The notes below the pieces were generated by a model that saw only the letters and a program-made list of their open reading frames with translations, had not been told where the DNA came from and made no database searches. This document shows positions 1-13,480 of a stretch of DNA of 64,000 bases, in pieces (within the stretch, counting starts at the first letter, position 1; each line of letters starts with the position of its first letter). A program made the position numbers and the translations under genes. The stretch is taken from positions 683,544 through 747,543 of the forward strand of contig NC_079913.1 in NCBI RefSeq assembly GCF_024868665.1. Reading direction: 5' to 3'. Source of the DNA: Triplophysa rosa. Its lineage: Eukaryota > Chordata > Actinopteri > Cypriniformes > Nemacheilidae.

Positions 1-945
1 AGGAGATTGTTAAATCTCAGATAGTTGTCTTACATATATTTCTTAAAGGAGAAATAAAATCAGACACAAATGACGTTAGTGTGTAATATTTACATGGATA
101 ACATGACTCGTAATAAAACAAGAAGTCGTTGTGTTCATGTTGAAATCTCTAACTTTCAAATGCAGACTTCAGAATCTGAGCAATGTGTGACATCATTCAG
201 ATCTTTTCTTTGGTTCAGGAGAAAAACCTGTGAAAGCAAGAGACTATAATTTAAGTCCTTAATTGCACTCAGTGGTATCTCATTGCTGTCTAGAAGAAAC
301 CGCTGAAACATCAAAGGGATCTCATTTGCGATTAATCTTTCCTTCAGGCATATAAAAAGAGTGCACGTGTGTGCGTGTGCTCATTAGCGACGTGTCAGTG
401 TGCCTGCTGCAGTCATTATGCAGTGACTGGGTGTCGGTGGATGCTGAAGCCGGTGTTTCGCTGGAGAATGTATTGATACAGTAAGCATTGATCCTGCTGT
501 GTGACTGCGCAAGCACAGGCTGATAATGAGAGAAGTGGGACCCCAACCAAATTCTGGCATTGTTTATGCTGGTTGCCATGACGATGGGGAGAGGCCACAT
601 TTTTTGTTAGCGATGGAATGCACTGGGAACCTAATTAGGAGAAGCATCCGTAAGAATAATACGAGAAAAATAAACTTTTTAAAGACCTCCGTCAGGAGAT
701 GCCTTTATGCCGGGATCTGTTTGTGTCCTCTGAAGGTATCTAGTAATGTAATGTAATGAGGAATGAGACTAATGAAAGTTAGTTTTGTACTTTTTTTTTA
801 CATTTGAGTGACAATTTAGAACCCCTCCATAAATCTCATTGTTGCAAAATAATTTTACTTGTATATTTATAATGATTAATTATCTTAATTATTGTAATTA
901 TGATATACGATAATATATAAATAATGATTTAATAAATGATTATGA

Positions 946-1340
946 TAGGCCAAAATATATGCAATTTTTTATATTTATGTTTTTATATTGATATATTTAG
1001 TATTATTCAAATATTATTTATACTTAAGTGTAATTGTTTATAGGCCAAAATATATTACATTAATATTATATATATTTTATTGATACATTTAGTATTATTT
1101 ACATAATATTTATATTTACGTGTAATTATTTATAGGCCATACTAAACAACATTAATATTATTGATATTTTATGGACATATTAAATAATATTCAAATATTA
1201 TTTAATTTTTTGGCATAAATATGTATATGCCAAAATAGATTACATTAATATTATTGATATTTTATTGATATATTTAGTATTAATGACATGTTATTTATAT
1301 TTAAATATAAGAATTTATAGTCCATCATAAATAATTATAT
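946..1340. repeat. AT-rich tandem repeat, about four 93-bp units
   Basis: Units begin at 946, 1042, 1134 and 1227, with a partial fifth at 1319. Each starts ATAGGCCA or a variant and contains ATTAATATTATTGATA and a TTTAGTATTA block. Confidence 0.75.
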
Positions 1341-3559
1341 TTTAATTGTGAAGCGTAATAGTTTGTTGTAATTATAATCATAAAATGCACTTATAAATAT
1401 TTATATAGTATTTTAATTGCCCAGACAATTATTGTCTCAATAGGATGATTTTGATACAATAGCATTTGATACAAAGTAAATCCTATTATTGCAATGAATA
1501 AATAAGAAGTAATGAGAATCTGGGGGTTTGAGTCGTAATCTTAATAGTCCTAAAACAGTTTGAGTTTTTCTTGAGACTTTTCTTCATAACCTTCACTGCT
1601 CTAGGTACAGCTCAGAAGTGACTATTGTGCTTTTAAAACATGACCGTTAATAACCAAAGGAGTGTGTTACAGTGTCCATCACCATCCCCTGGTGCTCAGC
1701 AAACACTAGTTACTTGTTTTCCGCATGCATGTGCGTGCATAACTGTGAGCGTGTACGGGTAAAGTTTGTTGCCTTATTGAAATCAGTGGCCTTTGGGCTG
1801 AAGGTAGAAGTCTATGAGAAAATGTTCAAAGGGGCTGAGAAGCCCAAGTGAGATGAGAAAAAACTAATTTCACAGCATGTAAGCCATCACCATGGAAACA
1901 GTGTATGTGATGTGTGTTTGGGGGGAAGGGGGTGTGAGTGTAAACAGGTGTTCACACGTGTGTGCATGCTTTATGTTGTGTGTGGACATGTGATCCCGCT
2001 TCTTAGGAGTCTCCTACACAGTCCTTATGTGGTACCGCCCCACTGTCCTGTCTGTCATTTTGTGGCGTGTGTGTATTTCTGTAACTGTCAGCACTGTTTT
2101 GTGTGATGCATTTCTGCTTACAGAAAAGGGAAGAGAGATTATAGCAGGAATGTATACTGAGATATTTAGAGAACAGTATAGAATGCATGTGGACGTGTGT
2201 GTTTAAGTGTAGGTGCTGTACGTCCCGGGTCGTCTCCCTCAAGTCTACTTATGAAATCTAGACAAAGTCTGGTTATTAAGAACTTGTTTTGTTTGCTTTT
2301 CCAATTAAACCAGATACCTGCGGGGAATTTTCTAGGTTTTTAAAAGTGTGACATTAAGACACCCCATTAGTGCGCTTCCCTGTCCATGTTGTCATGGCAA
2401 CAGTCTCAGTGGCCCTATACAAGGGTTTTTGGTAAGGGGTAGCGGGTGATTTATGGGCCTGATTTTCTGTGCATGCTGCAAACAGTGATACACAACAAAG
2501 AGCCAAAACAGACTCGTTGCTCACACCGCACAGCAGTTCATTGCTTCATACTGAATGTTCGCCGTTCAGACACATAAAGCTGATCGTTCTGTCAATTTTG
2601 CCGCATAAAAGGAAGCCATTGTGCGAAGGCTCATTGTGTTCGAATTTGTTAATGAAAATGAGGCTTCGTTTTATGACGCCTCGCTGTTGACTGCTGTTCA
2701 GTTTTGTGGCTCTGTAATATTTCGCTGTAATATCTTCATATTTTATGATTTTTATTTTTTGGCATAAATCATTATTATTAGTCACCCTTTATGTTCGTCA
2801 CTGGGTTTTGCAAATATCTAACCTATAACAAAAAAAAGGCTTGTCGACTTTGACGGCACAGTAATTAATCATTTAGAAAGTACTTTCCATTTCCTGAAAA
2901 ACAGCGAATTTGGACATACGAGGTTTCAGAAAGACAGTGAAGATTGGCTAAGATCTGCCATAGATTTGCAGTTAAACAAAACCTTAATATTGGACACGGA
3001 GCAGAATTGAGGAAAAAATCATCATGAAGGAGAAAGTTAATAATGCGTTTCCTGAACAATGACATAACTCGCTCTCGCTGGTTGACCACCATAGTACAAT
3101 GCATCGTTGGGAAATTAACGATGTACTTACGACTGTTTCCTGAAACCATAGTAACTCTGTTGGAGATCAATTGTTTGAACCAGGTTGGTTCAGCAATCTA
3201 GTTGATGACGTCGTCTACTAATAAATTAGTTCAGATCGAATTAATGTCAAATTCTTGCTGTAAATAGCACACATTGCATTTGAGGACTTCTTTTGTTATT
3301 CTATTTTTGTTATCTGTTGTTTTATTTCAGGATATTTAATTTGTTTATAAGTGTCCTCCTACGCCATTCCGCCCAGGGATTCCCCAGGGTCCTAGAGCAC
3401 GCAGGTCATGCGCACTTTTCAAACAACAGCGCTTCTGTTTTCTTGACAAACTAAAATATGTTGAATTGAGTTTGCATATATTTAGAATGATGGATATGGA
3501 ATGCACCGCATGTTGCTTGCTTACTTTGATCAAAAGCTTGATGCTTGATGCATGTAAGG

Positions 3560-3705
3560 CTTTCCTGTAGCTCAGTGGTTAGAGGATGGCGCTAGCAACG
3601 CCAAGGTCATGGCAGGGTTGGATCCCAGGGATTGCACATACTCAAATACGAATGTATAGTATCATGCAATGTAAGTCGCTGCCAAATGCATAAATGTAGA
3701 GTAAG
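3560..3705 (+). mobile_element. tRNA-derived SINE with L2-type tail
   Basis: An A-box-like TAGCTCAGTGGTTAGAG and B-box-like GGTTGGATCCC are followed by a tail GTCGCTGCCAAATGCATAAA, a deleted form of the L2/V-SINE 3' tail. It is flanked by TGTAAGG direct repeats (3553-3559 and 3706-3712). Confidence 0.8.
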
Positions 3706-5626
3706 TGTAAGGAACAATGCTTCTAACCACAGCTCTAGACCTGTATTTCCAACCACGCTGCTTGCGATTGATCGTTGGATCGTTGAACTATGCTGGAACG
3801 ACGGATCTTGCGACCATAGTTGGCTAACGATGCTTTTGGAAAACGCACCCCAGTGACCCTCCAAGATGTAGTATATGTAAAAGTGCACTGTTGGTATAAC
3901 GCCCCCATCCACTCTCCCCCAAAAGTGCAGTAATGTAATGCACTACAGTATGTTTCTGGGAAGGAGGTTGTAAGATTGGTGAGCTCATAACTTGTGTTGT
4001 AGTACATGAGGGATACTCGGTTCCGCTTCGGGAGATCTTCCTTCCTGCAGAGTATAGATCCGACCCTAATAAAATGCCCATCAGAGCCTTGAAATCACTT
4101 GAAAATTACAGACGAGAGCATTAGAGTGTGGATCTCCAGAAGATGAATCTTCTCCATACGCCACCCTGGGTGTAAGTTTCATGAGGTTGCGCCATAACAC
4201 AAGCTTCTACACAATAGGGTTCTGATGCTAAATGGTGCACGACAGAAAAAATGAAAGCGTAACAAAGTTAGATGTTCAGTACATTTGTGTGATGGTTTAC
4301 CTCTCTTCATCTTTTCCCTCGCGTCCATTCCTCCTCTCGTCTCATTCTCCTCTTCTCCTTTTTCTCGACTCTGTCCTCCCTTAAGGGTGTGCCGTACAAA
4401 TGTAGAGGTTTGCGGTTAAAGCATGTTTGAGAGAGGAGAAACTCTGACCTAGCATAGATTTAAATAGAGACTGGAAAGCGCAGGGAATTACAGAACATTC
4501 TATTCGTAGCTATAAATGATCTTGTCTGAACGTACACATTTCTGTCTTTTTCATCTTTAAATAACAAATGTATTGCTAACAATGATTCAGTTTTGTCAAA
4601 AGAATAAAGGATGTTGGAAATAGTTACTAGGCACTTAAAATACCACAGTGACGGCCGTCTACACATCCCTGAAATACAATCAAGCGTAGAGGAAGTAGTA
4701 AGGAAAGTTTGTGGCCAGAATGTTTTTAAAGGGACGGTACACCCAGTCTACGCTGTCTCCAAACCGGATGGTTTTTTATGTCAAACACAAAAGTACAGAA
4801 GCTATCAGTTTCCAAAAGGACTACAATTCTTTAATCCAATGAAACTCACAGTGCCGTCAATTTTCTTTTCTTATTGATCACTTTATGGTCTTTTTTGAAC
4901 ACTCTGGAGCCTGGCAGCCCCGGGGACTACTTCTGAAATGACATTTATACTATTATACAACCCAAATGCTTTAAGTGTAATTAAAACAGTTTCATTTAGA
5001 GTGATTGATTTACTGTACATTTTAAGAGCTGCAATTTAAAGTGATTTATTGTATTTCTGGCTCATTTGTATTAATAAAGAAACTGTGGTGGTAGATACGG
5101 TAGGGCAGAAGATCTGGTGTGAGATGACTGTGCTTAGAGAGAAGCGTTTTCACATTTATCCCCAACACTCTCTAAAACTTATGGTGCGTAAACACTTCGG
5201 AGACTTTATCAGATCCCTTATTTTTTGCTTCAAGCCGCATAAGTATCAAGTATAAGTATCATTTTATTTCCCAGAGTCCCCGGCACAAACAAACGCCAGC
5301 CATCTGCCAGGCCTGCAGCTTGCTGTTAGATGTGGTTGTTTCCTAACAAAACTGTCCACAATGACCTGATATCAAAAGCAGAGAATAGGCCTAATAAATA
5401 AATAAGACATTGAATAGCAAGGCTAAAGTGAATAGTTAATGTAGCTGTCAAGCTCCAAACAGGACAAAAACCATCTTCACTGATTTCTGTCGCTGGGATG
5501 AGAAATCAAATGAACACCTCCAAACCAGGAGGTGCATAATACTATCGGGACGCGCCGTGGGTTATTGTTGGGAATTGGGATGTGAACAATGACTGCAGAG
5601 CGGACTTCAACTTTCTTTTCCTTTTT

Positions 5627-5667
5627 TCTTCTCTCTCTCTCTCTCTCTCTCTCTCGCTCTCTCTTCT
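5627..5667. repeat. CT microsatellite
   Basis: About 18 CT units preceded by a T/C-rich tract. Confidence 0.95.
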
Positions 5668-7189
5668 TTAGCTGACACAAGCACTTCCTTCCGTCTCCGT
5701 GACTAGCTAATTTCCCACATGGGCACACAGAGCGATGCTTAGCGACGGCCTGGAAACGATGTTGACAGCCCGCCGATAGTTTTAAGCTTTATTGCATCAT
5801 CCGTGATGTCAGGGAGTGCAATGATGTGCACCTCAGAAGCCGTACGAGACTCTCGCGGGCATTTTCATCATGCGGGGAGATGTACAGTATGTAGAAAATC
5901 CTATAGACCTTTAATAGGATCTCACTGCATGCCGGTTGGACATAAGTGTTAGTTTGACATAAGGCTTGTAAATTCACAAAGCGTGTCCGTGAAAGGTCAC
6001 CTACATTGTTTTCGTGATATAGAATCTAATTATGAGTTCATATCTTTCAGCATGTGCTACCACCTTGCCCTTATTATCTCTAAACAAACTGTCTGCGGTC
6101 TGTAAATATGGCGGAATGTATTGTTTGACTGTCTCTCGTGTTGTGTTTTGATGGATCGAGTTCTTGAGTGGCAGATGGCTCTCCAGCCTGCAGACGTGTT
6201 ATCACACACCAGGGGGTTCGCGCTTACACACACGCGCACGCAAGAGACCACCAGCCTGACTTCAGTCCCAGATTTTGGAAAGTGTCTTTTCCTTGTTTGT
6301 GCATGTGTACTTAAAAATAACGAAGATTCAGCGTTGTGTGTACAGTAAGTGCAAACACTGATGCTTCAGCTCCGGATGTGCGCCAAACAGCAGGTCATTA
6401 GACATCAATTATCCTCTTAATGAGACACTGCTGTGTGTATGTTAAAGTGAAAGTGTGTACTGAAAACCTGTAGTGTACAAATGACCAAGAACTTACCTAA
6501 GTGTTAATAGGTCACCTGTAAAATGCAATCTGTAACTTTTGCCTCTCTATCGCCATCTCTGTTCGAAACATGAAATTGTAGCTTACTTGACATATTTGTC
6601 TATGTGGAATCTGAGCAGATCATTACTATAGGTTTAGAGTTGTGAAATGGAGTATGGTAAAGCAATGCTTTTGAAATCTTCGTGCTTCCACAATGAATGC
6701 ATTTTGTTTATTTTCAACTAAAACAAGTTTCAGTTGTAAACATGGTAGCATCTTGACATTGCATTACGGCGCTGTTTAAAGTGAAAGTATTGTTCATATG
6801 TCTATGTGTTATGTGTGTTGGTGTGAAGCTATTTTTTGGCCTGAGTTGCAGGACAAATGCAGATTATCCTGCGACCACCTGCAATGCAGATCAAACCAGT
6901 CGAACCACGACGAGAGAGAGTGGGTGTCCGTACTCTCACAGAGAAACAAAAACAACATTAAACTCTGACTCTCTTCCAAAACATAGTGAGATGCTTCGCT
7001 GCGTACTTCTGCCTCCTACTAAATTGAGCCCTGCCTTCTGTTTGCAGGCGAAACTCCGTTTGCATTTGATTTTAGTTCGTCGTTGGCATCCTGCTAAGTC
7101 AATGGCAAATAAACACAAAGCACACGCATACATTTGTTAAAATAGTCTATTTATATATTTATAATTACACAACGAATAATGTTTTTTTA

Positions 7190-7385
7190 TCACCAATTTT
7201 GTCGCAGTGCACTTTGGGATTGTTTTCTTTGTAAAAGACGCATATGACTTTACCTTGCAACGCGGGTCAAAACAAGATATTTCTAGAGGCATCATAATTA
7301 AGATGGCTACTTTTTGAAACAGGCACCCATCATAGCTCAAAACACCGTCTCTGTAGGCAGTCCATTAGCTAGCGGAACAAAGAAT
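7190..7385. repeat. Dispersed fish repeat (TGCATTNTGGGATT family)
   Basis: TGCACTTTGGGATT at the left and CTCTGTAGGCAGTCCATTAG near the right. Related diverged copies lie at 14650-14835 and 44160-44375, both with GTCTA(A/G)(A/G)(C/T)AGGCAGCTC. I cannot name the family. Confidence 0.5.
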
Positions 7386-9117
7386 ATATTTGCATGAAAA
7401 GCACACACAAGAGAGTGCTTTAAAGGGACTCCAGTGAAGTATTTTTCTCCGTCTCTCTTGAAGGTGATGCGTTTGTCGGGTAGTTTCAGATGTAATGCGA
7501 TCTGAGGGACAATATGGATGGATGAAGACGCTGAGGGAAGGACAAGATGAATGAATAACGACAGCCCGGATCGCCCCAAGAGAGAGAGAGAGCGCTATAG
7601 AGAGTGGGTGTTTGTGATTGAGTTTGTGTTCATTCATTCTGTACAAGGACAAAGATACAAAGATGAAGAAAACAAACCAACAGGTAATAGTCTGAAGGAA
7701 GAGTGAGGACTCTTGGTGGTGTGTGTGCGTGCGTGTGTGCGTGCGCGCGTGGCCATATTCAGTATGCAATTAGAGTGCTGTGTCGGCATCATGCCGCCAG
7801 GATGCTGACACACTCATAAAAAGCCCCACACATAACACACACACGCACAAACAGCAGAAGTCTGGTGAGGTATACTGCAGTTGGTAGTCATATTCACTGT
7901 TGTGTGTGTGAGAGTATATGAGGAATAAGGAAACAGTGTTGCTCAGTTGATCAATTCAATTTAAGGTGCTGTGTGTCATTTTTTGGAGGATCTATTGACA
8001 GAAATGCAATATAATATACATAACTATGTCTTCAGAGGTGTATAAAAACCTTACATAATGAAGCCTTTTGTTTCATTACCTTAGAATAAGCTGTTTATAT
8101 CTACATGCAACGCGGGTCCCCTTGCATGGAATTCACCATGTTGTTTCTACAGTAGCCCTTAACGGACAAACTGCTCTACAGAGGGTGTCTGGTAAATACG
8201 TTATCTCCTTCAGCAAAGAGGCAAGCACGTGACCACATCTTAGTTCTGTGTCAGCCACCGTAGTGCTTCAAATAGAAGGGGTGGAGTGAGCCGTTGGTTG
8301 CAATTCTCAACCTCACCACTAGATGCCGCTACAATCTCCACATTACTTATTCAAGTATCAAATGTTTCTCTAGAGATAAAAACAAGACATGAATATGAAA
8401 ATACAAAGAATTGTGACAATTGACAATTATTGACGCACACTATAAATGAACTGGATAGCAATTTGATCTTGTGAGAATTTGATGAGAAATGTTTGAGTTC
8501 ATTTTGAAATCTGATTTTCTAAACCTCTAGCAGAGACATATGAGATTACTTTTTCTCATGAGAAACATATCCATTTGTTAAATTCCGAATTTGCTCACCC
8601 TTTCATCTCATGACTAAAGCATTTGATGTTGAAGAGATCCCATTACCGATTTTCCTTCCCATATGGTTTATCATATGGCTCTCGGCTGTTTAACTCTGAA
8701 TCATTTCATTCATTCTGGACACACTTGATCTACACACAGTCTGGGAGCAGATACAGATATGACCGCTGTACAGTATTCACTCTGATGATTTGGGTTTGGA
8801 GAACATGACACACGTATGGGTGAGTGGAAAGCCAGACGTACGGGTGAAGAAACTCTTGCGGTCTTCATGCTGTGGTTTCTGACAGGATCTTTCTGCTAGT
8901 TTGGAGAAACTGGAAACACTCAGACACAGCAGACAACACACGTCTACACAATCTCTGTCTAGTAATTGTTAACACTCTTTTACATCTGTAACATCTGTAA
9001 AAGAGGATTATGGGGTTGCAATAGAAAAAAAACAATCTGACTAAAGAGCTTAGGGCAACACAGACAGACACTGACCCGGGGTTGGCTCATTCATTAGGTC
9101 ATATGTATGATGGAAAG

Positions 9118-9480
9118 ATCATCCTAAAGTTATTTGGGTGAAAGGAGCCAGAATATATCTGGTAAAATTCTTACACACACACACATATACACACTTGTAC
9201 TGCATTACACAAATTTTCCATTCACGAACTACTGATATTTTATATTTCCTAAACCTGACCTTCACACAAACCTTTCTGCATTTATACATTTTCAATGAAA
9301 CATGATTTAGCATTTTATTAAGCCAGTTAAGTGTGTATTATTCACTATAAAAGATTTTCCTGTTTTAATGCAATTTTTGTCCCCATTATATTTGTACACA
9401 AGATCATCCTAAAGTTATTTGGGTGAAATGAGCCAGAATATATCTGGTAAAACTCTTACATACACACACGCACGCACACA
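9118..9480. repeat. Local direct duplication of about 75 bp
   Basis: GATCATCCTAAAGTTATTTG followed by GCCAGAATATATCTGGTAAA and a CA tract occurs at 9118 and again at 9403. Only a few bases differ. Confidence 0.75.
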
Positions 9481-9750
9481 CATGTTGGGTTTCCATGTTT
9501 TATGGGGACATTCCATAGACGCAATGGTGTTTATACTGTACAAACTGTATCTCATATTCCCTACCCCTAACAATCACACACAACTGTCTGCTCTTTTACA
9601 TTTTCACAAAAGTTCATTCTGTGTGATTTATAAGCTTGTTTCCTCATGAGGACCAAAAAATGTCCCCACAAGGACAAGGGTTTTGGACATTGCCATCTTT
9701 GTGGGGACATTTTGTCCCCGTACCGTAGGGTTTACCCTTCCCACACACAC
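9480..9750 (+). repeat. Microsatellite-associated fish repeat
   Basis: Lies between CA tracts: GGGTTTCCATGTTTTATGGG, TATACTGTACAAACTGTATC, CTCATGAGGACC, TGTCCCCACAAGGAC. An inverted copy sits at 12200-12465. Confidence 0.65.
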
Positions 9751-11263
9751 ACACACACACTTACCAAACTGCTGGAGTACTGTTGCTAGGCATTCAATCA
9801 AATAAGACTTACCATAAAAAACCATCTGATATTGATTGTTAAAAAAGAAGGAATGTGAAAATGCCAGAAGCTAATGGGAACAAGCCGTAAACAAACACAC
9901 GTAAACACACAACTGATTTGATCTGTTGTTTAATGAAGTTAGCCTAACACATTGTAAATATCAAGCTCGACCTAATTCAAACCATTAAAGGGTTGAAGCC
10001 TCATTGCGTTAAAGAGGAGAAATAAGATGAATGAAGAGGAGTTTGAAGAAAATGATTCAGTCGTGGTATCATATGATATATGCATGTCTCTGTTTATAAG
10101 AACGCTGGATAAACTCCTGGTAAATTTGATGTAAAAAGTAGACGGTTTAACCTCTCTCATCATTTATATCAGCAAGATTGGGACTTTCATTCTTACAACT
10201 GTAAAATTAGTATTTGCCTGCCAAAGTCAGATTTTGCTTTCATTTGGCACTTGGTGAATGTTAAAAATAGTAATAGTTACAATATATTGTCATTTTTGTA
10301 GCAGTAAAAGGTTTTTGTGTCATAAGAAGCACAAACAGAGCTCTGTGATCTTCATTCTAATCTTTATTCTCCCTGTACGCGCGTGGCTCTGTGTGATGTA
10401 GTGTAATGTACGGTTTCGTCCGCTCCGAGCTGAGATACGGGAAGCGATGTGTTTTAGAGTATGTTAGACAGAGGCAGACTAATCCTCCAGTATACCATAA
10501 TCCCCGGCTGATGGATGGTCGCTGTGTGTGATCATAGGCTTGGAGGAAACAAGCATGCTGGGAAAGTGTAGCGCAAGGTCATTTCAGCTGGCCTTGTTAA
10601 CAAATAATCCAGTATTTTTAAGTACGCATCTCTCTCTCTTTAAATGTAACCTCTGTGTTCTGTCTCATCAATAATTCTCTTGTTCGCCTTTCATTTTTTA
10701 TGGTTATTCTTGGGCTGCGCATTTGTCGAGGAGTTCAGAAGGATAAAACATTCCCACATCGCTTATTTAGTCCTCCCATTTCCCCTGGGATTGAATTAAA
10801 TCTTTGCGCCCCGGGCTATTTTTCTGCCATCGGTTTCCCTGCTCTACGGAATAAAAATTGCCTCTCATCCATCAACAGCGAGACATTTCATCAATACCTA
10901 TGGCCTACAGCTTGGTATTCAGAACCCCCACCTCTAAATGGTTCGTCCCAAACAATGCCCAACTGTTTGATGAAGGGGGTTAGCTCACGGTCACGGTGGG
11001 GGGATACAGGTGGTGTGGCACTGTCAACGGTGTTGTCAGCACACAGGAAATTGGAGCAGGTGTGTGTCTAATTGCCCCCCATTTAAAAACAAAAGCGTAC
11101 ACCTGAACACAGGGGGGGTCCGTTTAGTGCATGCTCAGGTAGCGTGAACACATATTGAACCTCACACACACGTTTATTGTGTTTGCGGCCCGTGGTTTCT
11201 TGTTGTAATAGATGTAAGGATGTGCGGTTAAACAATATAGGGCTTTCAATGGTGACTCGCTCG

Positions 11264-11545
11264 TAAAGGGATCGTTCTCCCCAAAATGAAATTTCATTTA
11301 CTCACCCTCGCATCATTCCAAACCTGCATGACTTTCTTTCTTCTGCAGAACACAAAAGACGATATTTTGAAAGAGGTTGGTAACCAAACAACATTGGCCC
11401 CCATTGACTGCCATTGTATGGACACAAATCCACTGAGACATTTCTCGAAATATCTTCTTTTGTGTTCCACAGACGATAGAGTCATATACCGGTTTTGAAC
11501 CACATGATGAGAGAACTTTTATTTTTGCGTGCACTCTCCCTTTAA
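11264..11545. mobile_element. MITE with TTAAAGGGATAGTTCACC-type inverted ends
   Basis: Starts TAAAGGGATCGTTC and ends CTCTCCCTTTAA. The interior has TCTTCTGCAGAACACAAAAG and the mirrored TCTTTTGTGTTCCACAG. One of the commonest short elements in cyprinid DNA. Confidence 0.8.
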
Positions 11546-12199
11546 GAAGTCTTGTTGTGGGGTCACCAGCGAACCAATATCCCACGCCGAGGACCCAAAC
11601 ACACAAATGCTAGTGACCAACAATCTGTCTTTTCTTGTCCGGTAATCTCTCTATTCCCGTTTTAATGTCATTCTTATCCTCATTTCCACAAATCTCTGTT
11701 TCCTTCTATTCCTCTAGCTGGATTAAACAGACATCAGACGCTCTGGGAAGCGTGTAAGCTTATGGGCATTAACACACTTTAAACAATGCTCTCTGTGTGC
11801 GTGTGAACACATATGACCATTAACATAACAGAAATACACGCTATGAGTCAAGATAATGTTACGCGGGCGCTCATAAGACTAGCCTGCTGAGAGACTAAAT
11901 GTAGTACTAAATCTGTCAGTCTTGGCGCTGTGGCGGCGTGACACAGAGGCTGCTTTCATAGGGCACCATTTTAGCAGTGCCGGTCATCAGCTTTCATGTA
12001 GTGTTAGTTCAGCAGTGCCGGTCACTCTGAGAAAGAAACTGAAAACTATTACTGTCTGTAACAGCATAGAGACTGTTTGCACGCATGCGTTCCCTGGCTT
12101 ACATCATTTATCTATTACAACACATTTCTGCGTGTTACAGACACACAACACACACACACACACACATACAAGATGTCAGGTGTGTGATGTGTGTGTGTG

Positions 12200-12465
12200 T
12201 TCATGTTTGTATATCCCGGTGGGGACCTAAACCTGAATGCACACCCACTCATGGGGACCAAAATTGAGGTCCTCATCGGCACAAAAGCTAATAAATTGTA
12301 CAGAACAATATTTTTTTTAATCTAAAAATGCAAAAAGTGTTCTATGATCTTTAGGTTTAGGGGTTGGGTTAGGGATAGGGGATAGAATATACAGTTTGTA
12401 CAGTATAAAAACATTACGCCTATAGACTGTCCCCACGGAGATAATAAACCAGACATGTGTGTGTG
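12200..12465 (-). repeat. Inverted copy of the microsatellite-associated repeat
   Basis: Reverse complement shows the same order of motifs (TCCCCATGAG, ATACAGTTTGTACAGTATAA, CTGTCCCCACGG), with GT/CA tracts on both sides. It ends about 140 bp before the chst11 internal exon. Confidence 0.65.
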
Positions 12466-12605
12466 TCTGTGTGTGTTCAAGTGACCATATAAACGCTACA
12501 AATTGCTACATAACAAAACCTGCCCCTTTGGGATTGGTCGCTTCTGCTCTCCGCCCGTCTCTGATTGGCTGTTTTAACCGTTCTCCTCTCTGTGTTTTGT
12601 TGCAG

Positions 12606-12691
12606 TCATGAGGCGGAACCCATTCGCAGTGGAGGGATGCTGTCGGAAAGGCTCAAGAAACGCCTTGCAGGAGCTGTACAACCCTACGCAG
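12606..12691 (+). CDS. chst11: chst11 internal coding exon (stem region)
   Basis: Acceptor ttgcag and donor CAG|GTATCA bound 86 nt. The first two bases complete a split codon, probably V as in human, followed by 28 codons beginning MRRNPF and ending LYNPTQ. They encode the luminal stem just after the membrane anchor, with the vertebrate-conserved CCRKGSR motif. The exon ends in phase 0 and reads directly into the last exon. Confidence 0.95.
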
Positions 12692-13442
12692 GTATCAGTG
12701 CGGTGGATTCCACGTTACACGCTTTCGTTTGTCAGATGGCAGATGTATAATGCACCAGATTGCATTTTGCAATTTGCATAACTGCGTGCAAGATGAGTCA
12801 TCATATTTCTATTTTTAGTCCATTTTACCCAGAAGAGAAAGATTTTAAATGCACGTAACAGCTTAATGCTTATTTGATCGACTTTTGGGAGCACACCATA
12901 ATACACACGGACTAAAAGCAACAGAACTCGTATTCTGATTGAATATTATAATGAAGTCGTCTGCATTGAGGTCAGCTGGAAAGAATAACCTCTGGACCTT
13001 CGGCAGAACACCTGAGCGCGTTACTATGGAAACACGTAAGAGCCCTCTCGTATCATTTCCAATGTAAAACGTGTGCGTTCAGAGCTCAGCCGAACGGATC
13101 CGCTCAACCTCCAAGCGAGGATTGATTTCGCTTCTCTCTCTCTCGGTCTTTCTCACGCTCACCTTCTCGCCCGTTTCTGTCCACCTGACCCTTTTGTGAG
13201 TGATAGCACACCCAGAGATCTTTGTCGCCCGACTGACCGTCCTGTTATATGGGAAAGAAGGTGTTGCTCTAATGGTTTCATCCTTCTCTCAAAAACTCTT
13301 TCACCTTGAGACGGCTGTCAGGACGCAAATGAAGTCGAGCTCTTGGAAATGTCAGAACACAATTTGTAGGTGGGCCTGTCTAACACCACACACACGCGCA
13401 CACGCACGCACGCACACACACACACACACGCACACGCGCACA

Positions 13443-13480
<38 letters not shown>

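Larger units (their letters stand above)
1..12605 (+). other. chst11: chst11 intron 1 (right part)
   Basis: No coding exon is recognisable. A first exon encoding the signal-anchor helix was looked for and not found. Contents: AT-rich 93-bp tandem repeats, a SINE, CT and GT microsatellites, a local duplication and MITEs, listed separately. A block at 10560-10930 looks unlike repeat DNA. Confidence 0.8.

Noticed and set aside
946..1340. Regular repeats considered as a CRISPR-like array
   Set aside because: Contiguous diverged minisatellite units without unique spacers, in a vertebrate genome.
3560..3650. tRNA-like sequence with A and B boxes
   Set aside because: Head of a SINE, not a functional tRNA: no cloverleaf acceptor stem, and related heads recur elsewhere with LINE-type tails.
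1..12605. Search for the first coding exon of chst11 (membrane-anchor helix)
   Set aside because: No plus-strand frame with an NRICRMVLATC-like helix and a phase-1 donor was found. In mammals this intron is very long, so the exon is presumably outside the window.
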